From Candidatus Ruthenibacterium merdavium (GTDB lineage Bacteria; Bacillota; Clostridia; Oscillospirales; Ruminococcaceae), in the NCBI GenBank assembly GCA_019119935.1, contig DWWA01000050.1, positions 1-47,317 of the forward strand: a stretch of DNA of 47,317 nucleotides, in the 5' to 3' direction. Shown here in pieces: positions 24,851-32,523 of this stretch. The first letter of the stretch is position 1. Each line of letters starts with the position of its first letter. A program made the position numbers and the translations under genes. The notes beneath the pieces were generated by a model. That model worked only from the letters and a program-made list of their open reading frames with translations, had not been told where the DNA came from and ran no database searches.

Positions 24851-26500
24851 TTAAATGGTCGTGCCGATATAATAATTCTGGAACAGCAAGATCGCACAAA
24901 TCACAGCAAAGCAATAGGAAAAGTGCAGCATTCGCCAAGCAGGAGGCGTTTTTGCGGTATGCTGCCGCTGGGTGTCCTGCAAAACATCACTGCGCCCAAT
25001 GAGAATCGCCGCCAGTGCAAAAAGAGCAAAAAAGCCTGTCATCATATAGCGTGTTTGAACGCCGTTAATCTCACGCAGCGTCACCGGAGTGCTTGTCAAA
25101 TACAGCCCGGTGTACGTGACCGCGTACATGCCAAGCGCACAAATCAACATCACCCAAGCGGTTTTCATACCGCGTTTTGCCCCGTCACGCGCGCAAAGCG
25201 CAGCGGCAAACATCCACACAAGCGGAGTAAAGTAGTTGACAAAAGGCTCTACTAAGTCCATCCAGCCGAATGCGCCGGAAGAAAACAAGTTTGCCTTATC
25301 GCGGTAAAGGCTGTAAAGAAACACCGCGATATACCGAATCGGATTGCTTAAAATAAATGCCAGCTGTGCGCCGCCGTCAATTCCTTCCAGCGCATACTCC
25401 ACGCGCCCGTAATTGCTCACAAGCGAGGTGTACAGCGAAAGCGCCTGAAACAAAATCAGCGCCGCCGCCAAGCAAACCGCTCCGAGCGCCGCTTGATAGC
25501 GCCAGCTTTTTTCGGTCAGCTTGTTCCAGCGCGAAGAAAGTCCCTGCGGCTGCGGCACAAGCGCAATCATGGGCAGCATGGCAATCGCTGTATTCTTCGT
25601 ACAGTACATCAGCGCAAAGCAGACCACCAAAGCGGCTGCGCGCTTTTTCGAAAAACAATCGGATAGACAAATGCCGATAAACAGCCAGCACGCCCCCAAA
25701 AACAAAGCATCCGGACTGCATGAGGAAACAATGAACAATGCCGGAGGGGACGCGGCCAGTGCAATGAGCAGCGGCACAAAAGAAGATGCACAGTATACTG
25801 CAAGCGCACAAAAAAACGCATATACCAGCAAATTCACCGCACGCGCCAAATACATACAAACGAGCGCATCCGCCCCGAACAACCGGCCTAAAGCAATACC
25901 GCCCGCCTGCGGCAAATAATAAAGAAACTGCTGTGTTAAAGTGCTCGCTTGTTCCCGCATCGGCTCTTCGCCGTTGAGCAAATCATAATAAAGCTCAAAG
26001 CCCTGCGGCATGCTGCGCTTTTCCGTGGCCACAAGTTCGCTGTAATAAAAGCCGGGGAAAGCCTGAACCAAAGCGTCCACATCTTTCGGATAATCCCGGT
26101 TTTTATCGAACGTGAAATCACCGGAGCCAAGCGCATAAGCGCGCACAAAATGCATGGTTTCATCGGGTGCTTGCAGCGGCGGGTTGGCAGCCGTAAAGCA
26201 CAGCCCCGCAAAGAAAATCAAAAGCCCCGCTTTGATTGGAAGGCTCTGCGGAACAAAGCGCGCCGTCGCAAAGACAACGGCATACATAGCGCTGAAAAAA
26301 GCACATACAAGCAGCGTTGCAGCAGCGGTGGTAAAGTAATTAAAGCCGTAAATTAAACGCCAATAATATACAAGCCCCGCACCGCACAGCAAAACAAACA
26401 GATAGCCAAGGCCCCAAAAAAGCGCACTGCGTTTTCTTCGGTTGCTCCAAAGCTCGTGCATCAAACAGGAAAGCTTCTTCATCACTTGCTTACAGCGCAT
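24851..26500 (-). CDS. DUF2142 family membrane protein (GT-C-like)
   Basis: A 549-residue membrane protein with a DUF2142 (PF09913) signature: NPPLQAPDETMHFVRAYALG in the first outer loop, containing the Asp-Glu pair and His of GT-C enzymes. About ten to twelve hydrophobic helices follow, with the usual VSSCSPDALF-type segment. DUF2142 proteins occur in polysaccharide and teichoic acid modification loci, where they are thought to add single sugars from polyprenyl-phosphate donors. The ATG at 26500 overlaps legB by 11 bases; an in-frame ATG at 26482 just after the legB stop is equally possible because neither has a strong ribosome binding site. Confidence 0.83.
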   Translation of the reverse strand: MRCKQVMKKLSCLMHELWSNRRKRSALFWGLGYLFVLLCGAGLVYYWRLIYGFNYFTTAAATLLVCAFFSAMYAVVFATARFVPQSLPIKAGLLIFFAGLCFTAANPPLQAPDETMHFVRAYALGSGDFTFDKNRDYPKDVDALVQAFPGFYYSELVATEKRSMPQGFELYYDLLNGEEPMREQASTLTQQFLYYLPQAGGIALGRLFGADALVCMYLARAVNLLVYAFFCALAVYCASSFVPLLIALAASPPALFIVSSCSPDALFLGACWLFIGICLSDCFSKKRAAALVVCFALMYCTKNTAIAMLPMIALVPQPQGLSSRWNKLTEKSWRYQAALGAVCLAAALILFQALSLYTSLVSNYGRVEYALEGIDGGAQLAFILSNPIRYIAVFLYSLYRDKANLFSSGAFGWMDLVEPFVNYFTPLVWMFAAALCARDGAKRGMKTAWVMLICALGMYAVTYTGLYLTSTPVTLREINGVQTRYMMTGFFALFALAAILIGRSDVLQDTQRQHTAKTPPAWRMLHFSYCFAVICAILLFQNYYIGTTI

Positions 26501-27473
26501 ACACGCCTACGCGGAAGCTGTCCATGTGTGTGCGAATCCATTCCACCGTTTCTGCCAAGCCCTGCTCAAAGGTATAAGCCGGCTTCCAGTCCGTCATGGC
26601 ACGCAGTTTGGAAGCGTCGCCCAGCAGACGGTTCACTTCGCTGTTTTCGGGGCGCAGGCGCTCTTCTTCGCAAACAATTTTCGCCTCAGGATTAATTTGG
26701 CGGATTAACTCCTCTGCCAGCATCCCGATGCTGATTTCCTGACCCGTCGCAATGTTGATTTCCTGTCCAATGGCTTTCTCACATTCGGCAATCGCCATAA
26801 AACCGGCCGCCGTGTCTTTGACATAGTTGAAGTCGCGCGTCGGCGTCAAGCTTCCCAGCTTCAGCTCTTTTGCACCCGACAAAAGCTGTGTGATAATGGT
26901 GGGAATGACCGCGCGTCCGGACTGGCGCGGCCCGTACGTGTTGAACGGGCGTACAATGGTAACAGGCAGATCGAAGCTGCGGTAAAAGCTTTCCGCCAAG
27001 CGGTCTGCGCCGATTTTTGTAGCGGAGTAAGGGCTTTGTCCCTGGTACGGGTGCTTTTCGTCAATCGGTACATACTGCGCCGTGCCGTACACCTCGCTGG
27101 TGGAGGTCACCAAAAGACGCTGTGTTCCCACATCTCGTGCAGCGTTTAAAACATTCAGCGTTCCTTTAATATTGGTATCCACATAGCTGTCCGGAGAGTG
27201 ATAGCTGAACGGAATGGCAATCAGCGCCGCCAAATGGTAGACAATATCCTGCCCCTTCATTGCGGTGCGAACGCCGTTCGGGTCGCGGATATCACCCATA
27301 AACACTTCAATTTCATTTTTAATTTCATCGGGCAGCGTGTCCAGCCAGCCCCATTTGCCAAAAGAGTTATAGTAGCAAAACGCCTTTACCTTGTGACCTT
27401 TTTTCACCAGTTCTTCTGTTAAATGACTGCCGATAAATCCGTCGGCGCCTGTCACCATTACGGTATGAGACAT
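26490..27473 (-). CDS. legB: GDP-N-acetylglucosamine 4,6-dehydratase (LegB-like)
   Basis: A 327-residue extended short-chain dehydrogenase (PF01370/PF16363). The Rossmann motif TGADGFIGSHL is at 8-18, catalytic TSTSEVYG at 123-130 and YxxxK (Tyr149, Lys153) in PYSATKIGADRL. The segment YYNSFGKWGWLD at about 34-45 is characteristic of LegB rather than dTDP-glucose dehydratases. It forms the 4-keto-6-deoxy intermediate used by LegC. Start MSHTVMV at 27473 has AAAAGGAG 8 bases upstream; the frame open to 27596 runs across the promoter and is rejected. It is the first gene of the 17-gene operon. Confidence 0.88.
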   Translation of the reverse strand: MSHTVMVTGADGFIGSHLTEELVKKGHKVKAFCYYNSFGKWGWLDTLPDEIKNEIEVFMGDIRDPNGVRTAMKGQDIVYHLAALIAIPFSYHSPDSYVDTNIKGTLNVLNAARDVGTQRLLVTSTSEVYGTAQYVPIDEKHPYQGQSPYSATKIGADRLAESFYRSFDLPVTIVRPFNTYGPRQSGRAVIPTIITQLLSGAKELKLGSLTPTRDFNYVKDTAAGFMAIAECEKAIGQEINIATGQEISIGMLAEELIRQINPEAKIVCEEERLRPENSEVNRLLGDASKLRAMTDWKPAYTFEQGLAETVEWIRTHMDSFRVGVYAL

Positions 27474-27564
27474 CGTTTCAGCTCCTTTTTTCGTATTCCT
27501 GCTGTGCGCCCTGATGCACTTTGCAAAAGCCAAAAAAGGGAACACAACCCCATAATCGTTATTT

Positions 27565-27593
27565 AGTATAATACAAAACTGTAAAAATAGCAA
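27565..27593 (-). promoter_or_regulatory. Promoter of the legionaminic acid operon
   Basis: Minus-strand TTGCTA (27588-27593) and TATACT (27565-27570) are separated by 17 bases, about 90 bases upstream of legB. The -35 box is imperfect. A divergent promoter for the acyltransferase operon lies about 60 bases away, so the two units share one 265-base control region. Confidence 0.6.
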
Positions 27594-27653
27594 CAAAAGC
27601 CGCCGCTTTCATTCAAAAGTTGCGAAAAAAGAAGGCTGCTGCGGGCAGAATTC

Positions 27654-27682
27654 TTTACAAAAAGACGCGATGCGGATATAAT
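27654..27682 (+). promoter_or_regulatory. Promoter of the MBOAT/SGNH operon
   Basis: TTTACA (27654-27659) and a perfect TATAAT (27677-27682) with a 17-base spacer lie about 57 bases before the acyltransferase start. Confidence 0.72.
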
Positions 27683-27738
27683 GAAATACTGTAATTAAAT
27701 GCAAAAACACTGAAATGTTTTTAAAAGGAAGTGTGGCT

Positions 27739-29205
27739 TTGAGCTTTCATCAACTCAGCTTTTTTCTGTTTTTTCCCATTACACTGCTAATTGTATTTGC
27801 AGTTCCTGCCCGGTTTCAAAACGGCGTACTCTTGGCAGCCAGCTGGCTGTTTTACGCTTTTGCCACGCCGCAGTGGCTTGTCCTTTTGATTGCGGAAAGC
27901 GTTGCTGTCTGGGCGCTCACGCTTTGGATGGACAAAGCACAGGGAAAACAGCGAAAACTTCGCTTATTCCTGCTTTGTGCCGCAACCGTAGGCGTTTTGA
28001 TTGCATGTAAAGCTTCCGGCCTTGCCTTGCAGTCAACCACCGGCTTTTCCCTGATTTTGCCGCTTGGCATCAGCTTTTTCACCCTGCAATCTGCAAGCTA
28101 CGCCATTGATGTCTACCGTCAAACTTGCCCGGCAGAAAAAAGTTTTGTGCGCACGACTTTATTTGTCAGCTTTTTCTGCGTTATTTCGTCCGGTCCCATT
28201 CTGCGCGCAGGCAGCTTTTTACCCCAGCTTAATAAACCGCGCCGCTTTCGCGCCGACCGTGCCGCGCACGCGCTGGTAACATTGGGGCAAGGCTACCTTT
28301 ATAAGGTTGCCATTGCCGATGTGCTCGCGGTATTTGTCAACGGCGTTTATGCGGACGTTTTTTCTTATCAGGGCCTCACGCTGGCAGCGGCGGCGCTGGG
28401 CTACGGGTTTCAGCTTTACTTTGATTTTGTAGGCTACTCCCTTTTGGCAATGGGCTTTGCAGAGCTTCTGGGGCTTGAGCTTCCCGTCAACTTTAACACA
28501 CCTTATTTTTCGCGCTCCATCAAAGAGTTCTGGTCGCGCTGGCACATCAGCCTTTCCAGCTGGCTGCGCGATTACGTTTATATTCCCTTGGGCGGAAACC
28601 GCCGCGGAACGGCGCGCAAATGCCTCAATCTTTTAATCACCTTCTTCGTGTCGGGGCTGTGGCACGGCACAGGCGTCTGTTTTTTGATTTGGGGGCTGTT
28701 GCACGGGCTTTATCAAGTGTGCGGCACACTGACAACGCCTGCCCGCGCGCGCTTTCGCACCGCTTTGCACATTACCGAGCAAAACAAGCTGTGGAATGTC
28801 GTGCAGTGCCTTTTCACCTTTTTACTCGTTCAGGTTGCGTGGGTGTTTTTCCGAAGCGCCACGCCGGCCGAAGCGCTTTACATTTTGAGCGCACCGTTTC
28901 AGAGCCTTTCCGTATCGGCTCTTTGGAACGATTTCTTTCAAATCTACAATGCTTCTTTGCAAACGGCAATTCTGGTATATGCCGCCGCCGCTTTTATCGT
29001 TTTGAGCGTATTTCTCGGCGTCGTTTTGGAATCTCTGCGGCGTTTCGCTTGTAAAGGCACCGACCTTTCCGGCTGGATTTTACAGCGCAGCTTTGTGGTT
29101 CGCTGGGTTATTTATTATGTACTCTGCGGCATCATTTTCGGCGGATTTTTGCTCAACAACGGCTACTTTTCCACCGCCGCCAATTTCTTATATAACAATT
29201 TTTAA
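27739..29205 (+). CDS. MBOAT family membrane O-acyltransferase (AlgI/DltB-like)
   Basis: A 488-residue polytopic protein of the MBOAT family (PF03062). Conserved FWSRWHISLSSWLRDYVYIP lies at about 264-283, and the catalytic histidine is His309 in SGLWHGTG. It would pass an acyl group, usually acetate, across the membrane for O-acylation of an extracellular polymer. A TTG start at 27739 is preferred since AAGGAAG lies 9 bases upstream; a GTG two codons earlier and an ATG at 27715 are in frame. It is followed 11 bases later by an SGNH-type partner, the usual pairing (as in AlgI with AlgJ/AlgX, or PatA with PatB). Confidence 0.87.
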   Translation: MSFHQLSFFLFFPITLLIVFAVPARFQNGVLLAASWLFYAFATPQWLVLLIAESVAVWALTLWMDKAQGKQRKLRLFLLCAATVGVLIACKASGLALQSTTGFSLILPLGISFFTLQSASYAIDVYRQTCPAEKSFVRTTLFVSFFCVISSGPILRAGSFLPQLNKPRRFRADRAAHALVTLGQGYLYKVAIADVLAVFVNGVYADVFSYQGLTLAAAALGYGFQLYFDFVGYSLLAMGFAELLGLELPVNFNTPYFSRSIKEFWSRWHISLSSWLRDYVYIPLGGNRRGTARKCLNLLITFFVSGLWHGTGVCFLIWGLLHGLYQVCGTLTTPARARFRTALHITEQNKLWNVVQCLFTFLLVQVAWVFFRSATPAEALYILSAPFQSLSVSALWNDFFQIYNASLQTAILVYAAAAFIVLSVFLGVVLESLRRFACKGTDLSGWILQRSFVVRWVIYYVLCGIIFGGFLLNNGYFSTAANFLYNNF

Positions 29206-29216
29206 GGCAGGTCTGT

Positions 29217-30275
29217 ATGAAAAAATTACTTCTTCGGCTTTTTTGCCTTGCACTTCCCTTTTTGCTTTATTTCGGCGCGTTTCTTTATTTTGAGCCGTAT
29301 GATTATTTCGGCTTAAAGGGCGGCGCCGTCAGTGAGGATTCATATATCACACGCATCCGAAGCTTTTTAAACCACCCGCAGGACTCGATTATTCTGGGCG
29401 ATTCCCGCATGGCTCATTTTGATATGGCGCTTGTAGAAGAAGTGTCCGGCACCGCTTGGTCGAACCTTGCATTCGGCGGTGCTTCGATGAACGAAAGCTT
29501 AGATTTATTTTATCTCGCCGCAGAAAAAACGGATTTGAAGCGTTGTGTGTTTGAGGTAAGCTTTTACACCCTGCGCGAAGGCGATGCCCGCAACCGCATG
29601 CAGGCCATTACCACCGTTGTAGAGAATCCTTTTGCATATCTTACAAACTTTAATACGAATGTAGACATGCTCAACGAAGCCGCTCAGCGTCTGCGCGGCA
29701 TTCAAACAGGTGCAACACGCGACGCGGGAAGCTGGTCCGAGGAGGATTATGTCGACGAAAACGGGACTCCTCTGCCCTATCGCCGCAACCTGATTGCTTA
29801 CGCCGCAACGCTGTACGCAAATGTCGCAAAGCCGGGTGTCGTCCCCGCGATTGAAAGCGAAACTGTCACAGACGGAAACGGAAATGTCATGGAACGCTGT
29901 ACAAACCCGACAGCTTTGCTGGATGCCATGCGCGCGGCGACTCCTTCTGACAGCACCTATGCCGTCAACGAAGAGAATTTAACACGTCTCGAAGAACTTG
30001 CCGCCTACTGCAAGGAAAAAGGCATTGAACTGACGTTTGTTCTTCCGCCCATCGACAGTGCTCTGCGGGAGCTTTTGGTAGAGCCTTTGGGCATTGACGA
30101 GCCGCTTGGCGAGGTAAAAAAACGATTGGAAGCAACCGGTGCTCCCGTGCTTGATTTTGAATATGAGCCCATCAAAACTTTTGCGCAGGAACAGTACTAT
30201 GACGGGCTGCACTTAGACGTTGTGCACGGATTGCCCGAATATACCTCATTTTTATTTCAGGAGGTGATGGCATGA
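29217..30275 (+). CDS. SGNH-like (AlgX/DltD-type) acyltransferase partner, membrane-anchored
   Basis: A 352-residue protein with an N-terminal membrane anchor (about 5-25) and an extracytoplasmic domain. The nucleophile motif ILGDSRMAHFD places Ser63, and the Asp-His pair is in YYDGLHLDVVHG (Asp329, His332). An AFGGASMNES stretch at about 82-91 supplies the oxyanion glycine. These features fit SGNH hydrolase-fold partners of MBOAT proteins that deliver acyl groups to surface polysaccharides. It overlaps the next gene by ATGA, and AGGCAG lies upstream of the ATG. The acceptor polymer is inferred to be the glycan built by the divergent operon. Confidence 0.78.
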   Translation: MKKLLLRLFCLALPFLLYFGAFLYFEPYDYFGLKGGAVSEDSYITRIRSFLNHPQDSIILGDSRMAHFDMALVEEVSGTAWSNLAFGGASMNESLDLFYLAAEKTDLKRCVFEVSFYTLREGDARNRMQAITTVVENPFAYLTNFNTNVDMLNEAAQRLRGIQTGATRDAGSWSEEDYVDENGTPLPYRRNLIAYAATLYANVAKPGVVPAIESETVTDGNGNVMERCTNPTALLDAMRAATPSDSTYAVNEENLTRLEELAAYCKEKGIELTFVLPPIDSALRELLVEPLGIDEPLGEVKKRLEATGAPVLDFEYEPIKTFAQEQYYDGLHLDVVHGLPEYTSFLFQEVMA

Positions 30276-31618
30276 AGCACACGGATTTCTTGATTTTATA
30301 CGAACATGTTGTGCGAGAGTATGAAAGTATCCTGCTGTTAAAGGCAGAGCTGGAACGGCGCGGATACCGCGTTGCCATTCAGCAGCTTTTAGACGTCAAG
30401 CGCATTTCGCGCCGGATTCGCGGCTGGGACAAGCCGGAAGTGCTGGTTTCCAGCTGTATGTATGACGACGAAGCCATCAACAGCCACGTTTACAACAATA
30501 TCGGCGTGTGCAACAAAGTGGTGAACCTCCACTGGGAGCAAATGCTGTCGGACACACAGGAAGAAGGCGCATGGTTCAACTTTAACGGAAATGCCAAAAA
30601 GTGTATTCAAACTTGTTGGGGAAAACGCACACAAGAACGCTTAATTGCACACGGCATGGAAGAAAAAAACTGCCCTGTTACGGGGGCAGTGATGATGGAC
30701 TTTCTGCGTCCCGAGTTTGAGGGATATTTTAAAAGCAAGAAAGCGCTTTGCGCCGAGCACGGATTGGATGCAGACCGTCCGCTTCTGCTTTATATTTCGA
30801 GTTTTGGCTATGCGAGCATGACCGAGCAGGAAGTACGCGAGCTTTCTGAAATGGCGGGAGAGGATTTTACCGGTTTTGCCCACACCAACCGCGTCAGCAT
30901 GGAGCAAACACTCGCTTGGTTTGACCGCTACCTGACCGAACATCCTGAAACGCAGCTTGTCTATCGCCGTCATCCGTCGGAGTGGAACAGTCCTGCCTTA
31001 CTGGCGCTTGCAGAAAAACATGCAAACTTTCATGTCATTTTCTCCGACAGCGTCAAACAGTGGATTGTTGCCGCCGACCGCATTTTTATCTGGATGAGCA
31101 CAGCGATTGCCGAAGTATATTTTGCCGGGAAAAGCTGCGGTGTGCTGCGTCCCGTTCCCATTGAGCATGAATTTGACCCGGTTATTTATCGAAATGCCGC
31201 TGTGATTGACAGCTACGAGGGCTTTGCAGACATGGCAGCACAAGGTGCTGCCGATTTTCCCATTGCAAAAGAAGTAATCGAAGGCTATTTTGACAAAAGC
31301 GACCGACCGGCTTACCTGCGCATGGCCGATTTGCTGGAACAAGTATATCGGGAGCCGCCGCGCGATCAGCCGTTTTCTCTCCCGTTTCAGCCGCATTTTA
31401 ACTGGCTGAAATATTTCGCTTTGCTGGGAATTCACGTCATGTTTGCACTAAAGCTTCACCCCAAACGCTTTGCACGTATTGCTCCCCGCTTTGCCGATTT
31501 TGCCGGGCGCATTTACGGTTATGTGGAAAAGGCCGCTATTTCGCCCGCCGAAGCGGCGGCTATGGAAGAAAAAATTAAGCGTTTTCTTCCCAAAAAACAT
31601 ATAGACACCCAAAACTAA
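30272..31618 (+). CDS. Surface carbohydrate biosynthesis protein (GT-B-like, CDP-glycerol transferase-related)
   Basis: A 448-residue cytoplasmic protein without signal or membrane helices. The two-domain outline, with TGAVMMDFLRPEF before the second domain, YRRHPSEWNSP near 230-240 and DRIFIWMSTAIAEVYFAGK near 268-286, matches proteins annotated as surface carbohydrate biosynthesis proteins and related to CDP-glycerol/GT-B transferases. The HPSE and ST-E elements correspond to phosphate-binding and nucleotide-binding positions of that fold. It ends the acyltransferase operon. A basic C-terminal tail (about 385-448) could contact the membrane. Donor and acceptor are unknown. Confidence 0.72.
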   Translation: MKHTDFLILYEHVVREYESILLLKAELERRGYRVAIQQLLDVKRISRRIRGWDKPEVLVSSCMYDDEAINSHVYNNIGVCNKVVNLHWEQMLSDTQEEGAWFNFNGNAKKCIQTCWGKRTQERLIAHGMEEKNCPVTGAVMMDFLRPEFEGYFKSKKALCAEHGLDADRPLLLYISSFGYASMTEQEVRELSEMAGEDFTGFAHTNRVSMEQTLAWFDRYLTEHPETQLVYRRHPSEWNSPALLALAEKHANFHVIFSDSVKQWIVAADRIFIWMSTAIAEVYFAGKSCGVLRPVPIEHEFDPVIYRNAAVIDSYEGFADMAAQGAADFPIAKEVIEGYFDKSDRPAYLRMADLLEQVYREPPRDQPFSLPFQPHFNWLKYFALLGIHVMFALKLHPKRFARIAPRFADFAGRIYGYVEKAAISPAEAAAMEEKIKRFLPKKHIDTQN

Positions 31619-31658
31619 CGCCGGGTTGTAATCGTCTGACAAAAGCATATCCATAAAA

Positions 31659-31708
31659 AAGCAGCGCCCAGTCCTTTCTCTTACACGAGAAAAGGCTGGG
31701 CGCTTTTT
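31659..31708. terminator. Bidirectional intrinsic terminator
   Basis: Arms GCGCCCAG-CCTTTCTC and GAGAAAAGG-TGGGCGC form a stem of about 17 pairs around a 6-base loop. The plus strand continues with TTTTT and the minus strand with TTTTTT. It ends the MBOAT operon and also the minus-strand GNAT gene that converges on it. Confidence 0.88.
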
Positions 31709-31796
31709 GTGCACTACTAAATTTTCAAAGCCGGTGCAGCTTTTCAAAAGCGAAAAACGTGCTGCGCATCCGAAAAGCGGATTATTTCAGCGGTAA

Positions 31797-32384
31797 TCAT
31801 ACATCCGCACGGTTGCCCTGCAAAACCGGCTCCTGCCACACCAAAACATGCTCTCGAAACAGTTTTTCTCCGAGCAAATCCCAGTACATTTGTTCTGCTT
31901 TTGCTTGCAGGGCATCGTGCGTATCGCTCGTTCCGCTGCTCATCAGCCGATAAGTTACGCCGCAGACACAGCTCATCAGGGGCTCTTGCACCATTCCGTT
32001 TCTTTCATAGAAGGCAATACGGCGGCGGCGCAGTGCATCCGTTTCTTCATTTCCCGACACAGGAGCTTCCACTTCTGCCAGCATCACGTCGTTTTTCATC
32101 CGCTCATGCAACGCGCGCAAAAATACGCCGCCTAAGCCCGCACTGCGTTTTTCCGGAATAGAAGCCAAATAGTCCAGCAGCAGTAAATCGTCACTGCGAA
32201 AGAAAAATGCATAGGTACAAAGCGCGTCTTGCTCATCAAAATATCCGTAACACTCATAACGTCCTGCATCCCAATGCCCTTTCAAATTGCTCCAAGGGCG
32301 TATTTCATCCGCAGGAAATGCCTCGCAAAACCATGTATCGTAAATCTCGCGCACTTGTTCGATGCTCAGTTTTTTGATCTCCAT
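31797..32384 (-). CDS. GNAT family N-acetyltransferase
   Basis: A 195-residue protein with the GNAT outline: strands around residues 45-70 (CYGYFDEQDALCTYAFFF), then YLASIPEKRSAGLGGVFL at about 72-89, where the R-x-x-G-L-G part is the acetyl-CoA loop, and IAFYERNGM near 121-129, the end-of-fold signature. Typical length is 150-180; the extra C-terminal 40 residues are helical. The ATG has GGGGAG 5 bases upstream. It is a single gene between the convergent acyltransferase operon and the penicillin-binding protein gene and has no obvious partner. The substrate cannot be deduced. Confidence 0.8.
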   Translation of the reverse strand: MEIKKLSIEQVREIYDTWFCEAFPADEIRPWSNLKGHWDAGRYECYGYFDEQDALCTYAFFFRSDDLLLLDYLASIPEKRSAGLGGVFLRALHERMKNDVMLAEVEAPVSGNEETDALRRRRIAFYERNGMVQEPLMSCVCGVTYRLMSSGTSDTHDALQAKAEQMYWDLLGEKLFREHVLVWQEPVLQGNRADV

Positions 32385-32453
32385 GATAACTCCCCGCTTT
32401 CTGTCGATTCTCTCAGTTTATTTGGACGGCACCCCACCATTTGTACACGAAAG

Positions 32454-32503
32454 TTCAGGCGGCGTATCACGCTAAAATGTTTCCGCGCGCTCCACCGCCT
32501 GAA
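32454..32503. repeat. Inverted repeat between pbp and GNAT genes
   Basis: Perfect 9-base arms TTCAGGCGG (32454-32462) and CCGCCTGAA (32495-32503) enclose 32 bases. It lies 21 bases after the penicillin-binding protein stop on the minus strand. No T-run follows, so it may be a weak terminator or an mRNA 3'-end stabilising structure. Confidence 0.4.
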
Positions 32504-32523
32504 ATGATGCGGTATTGTCCTTG

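Noticed and set aside
26490-27596. Longer start for legB at 27596
   Set aside because: The extra 41 codons cover the promoter region and precede a well-placed ribosome binding site and the Rossmann motif.
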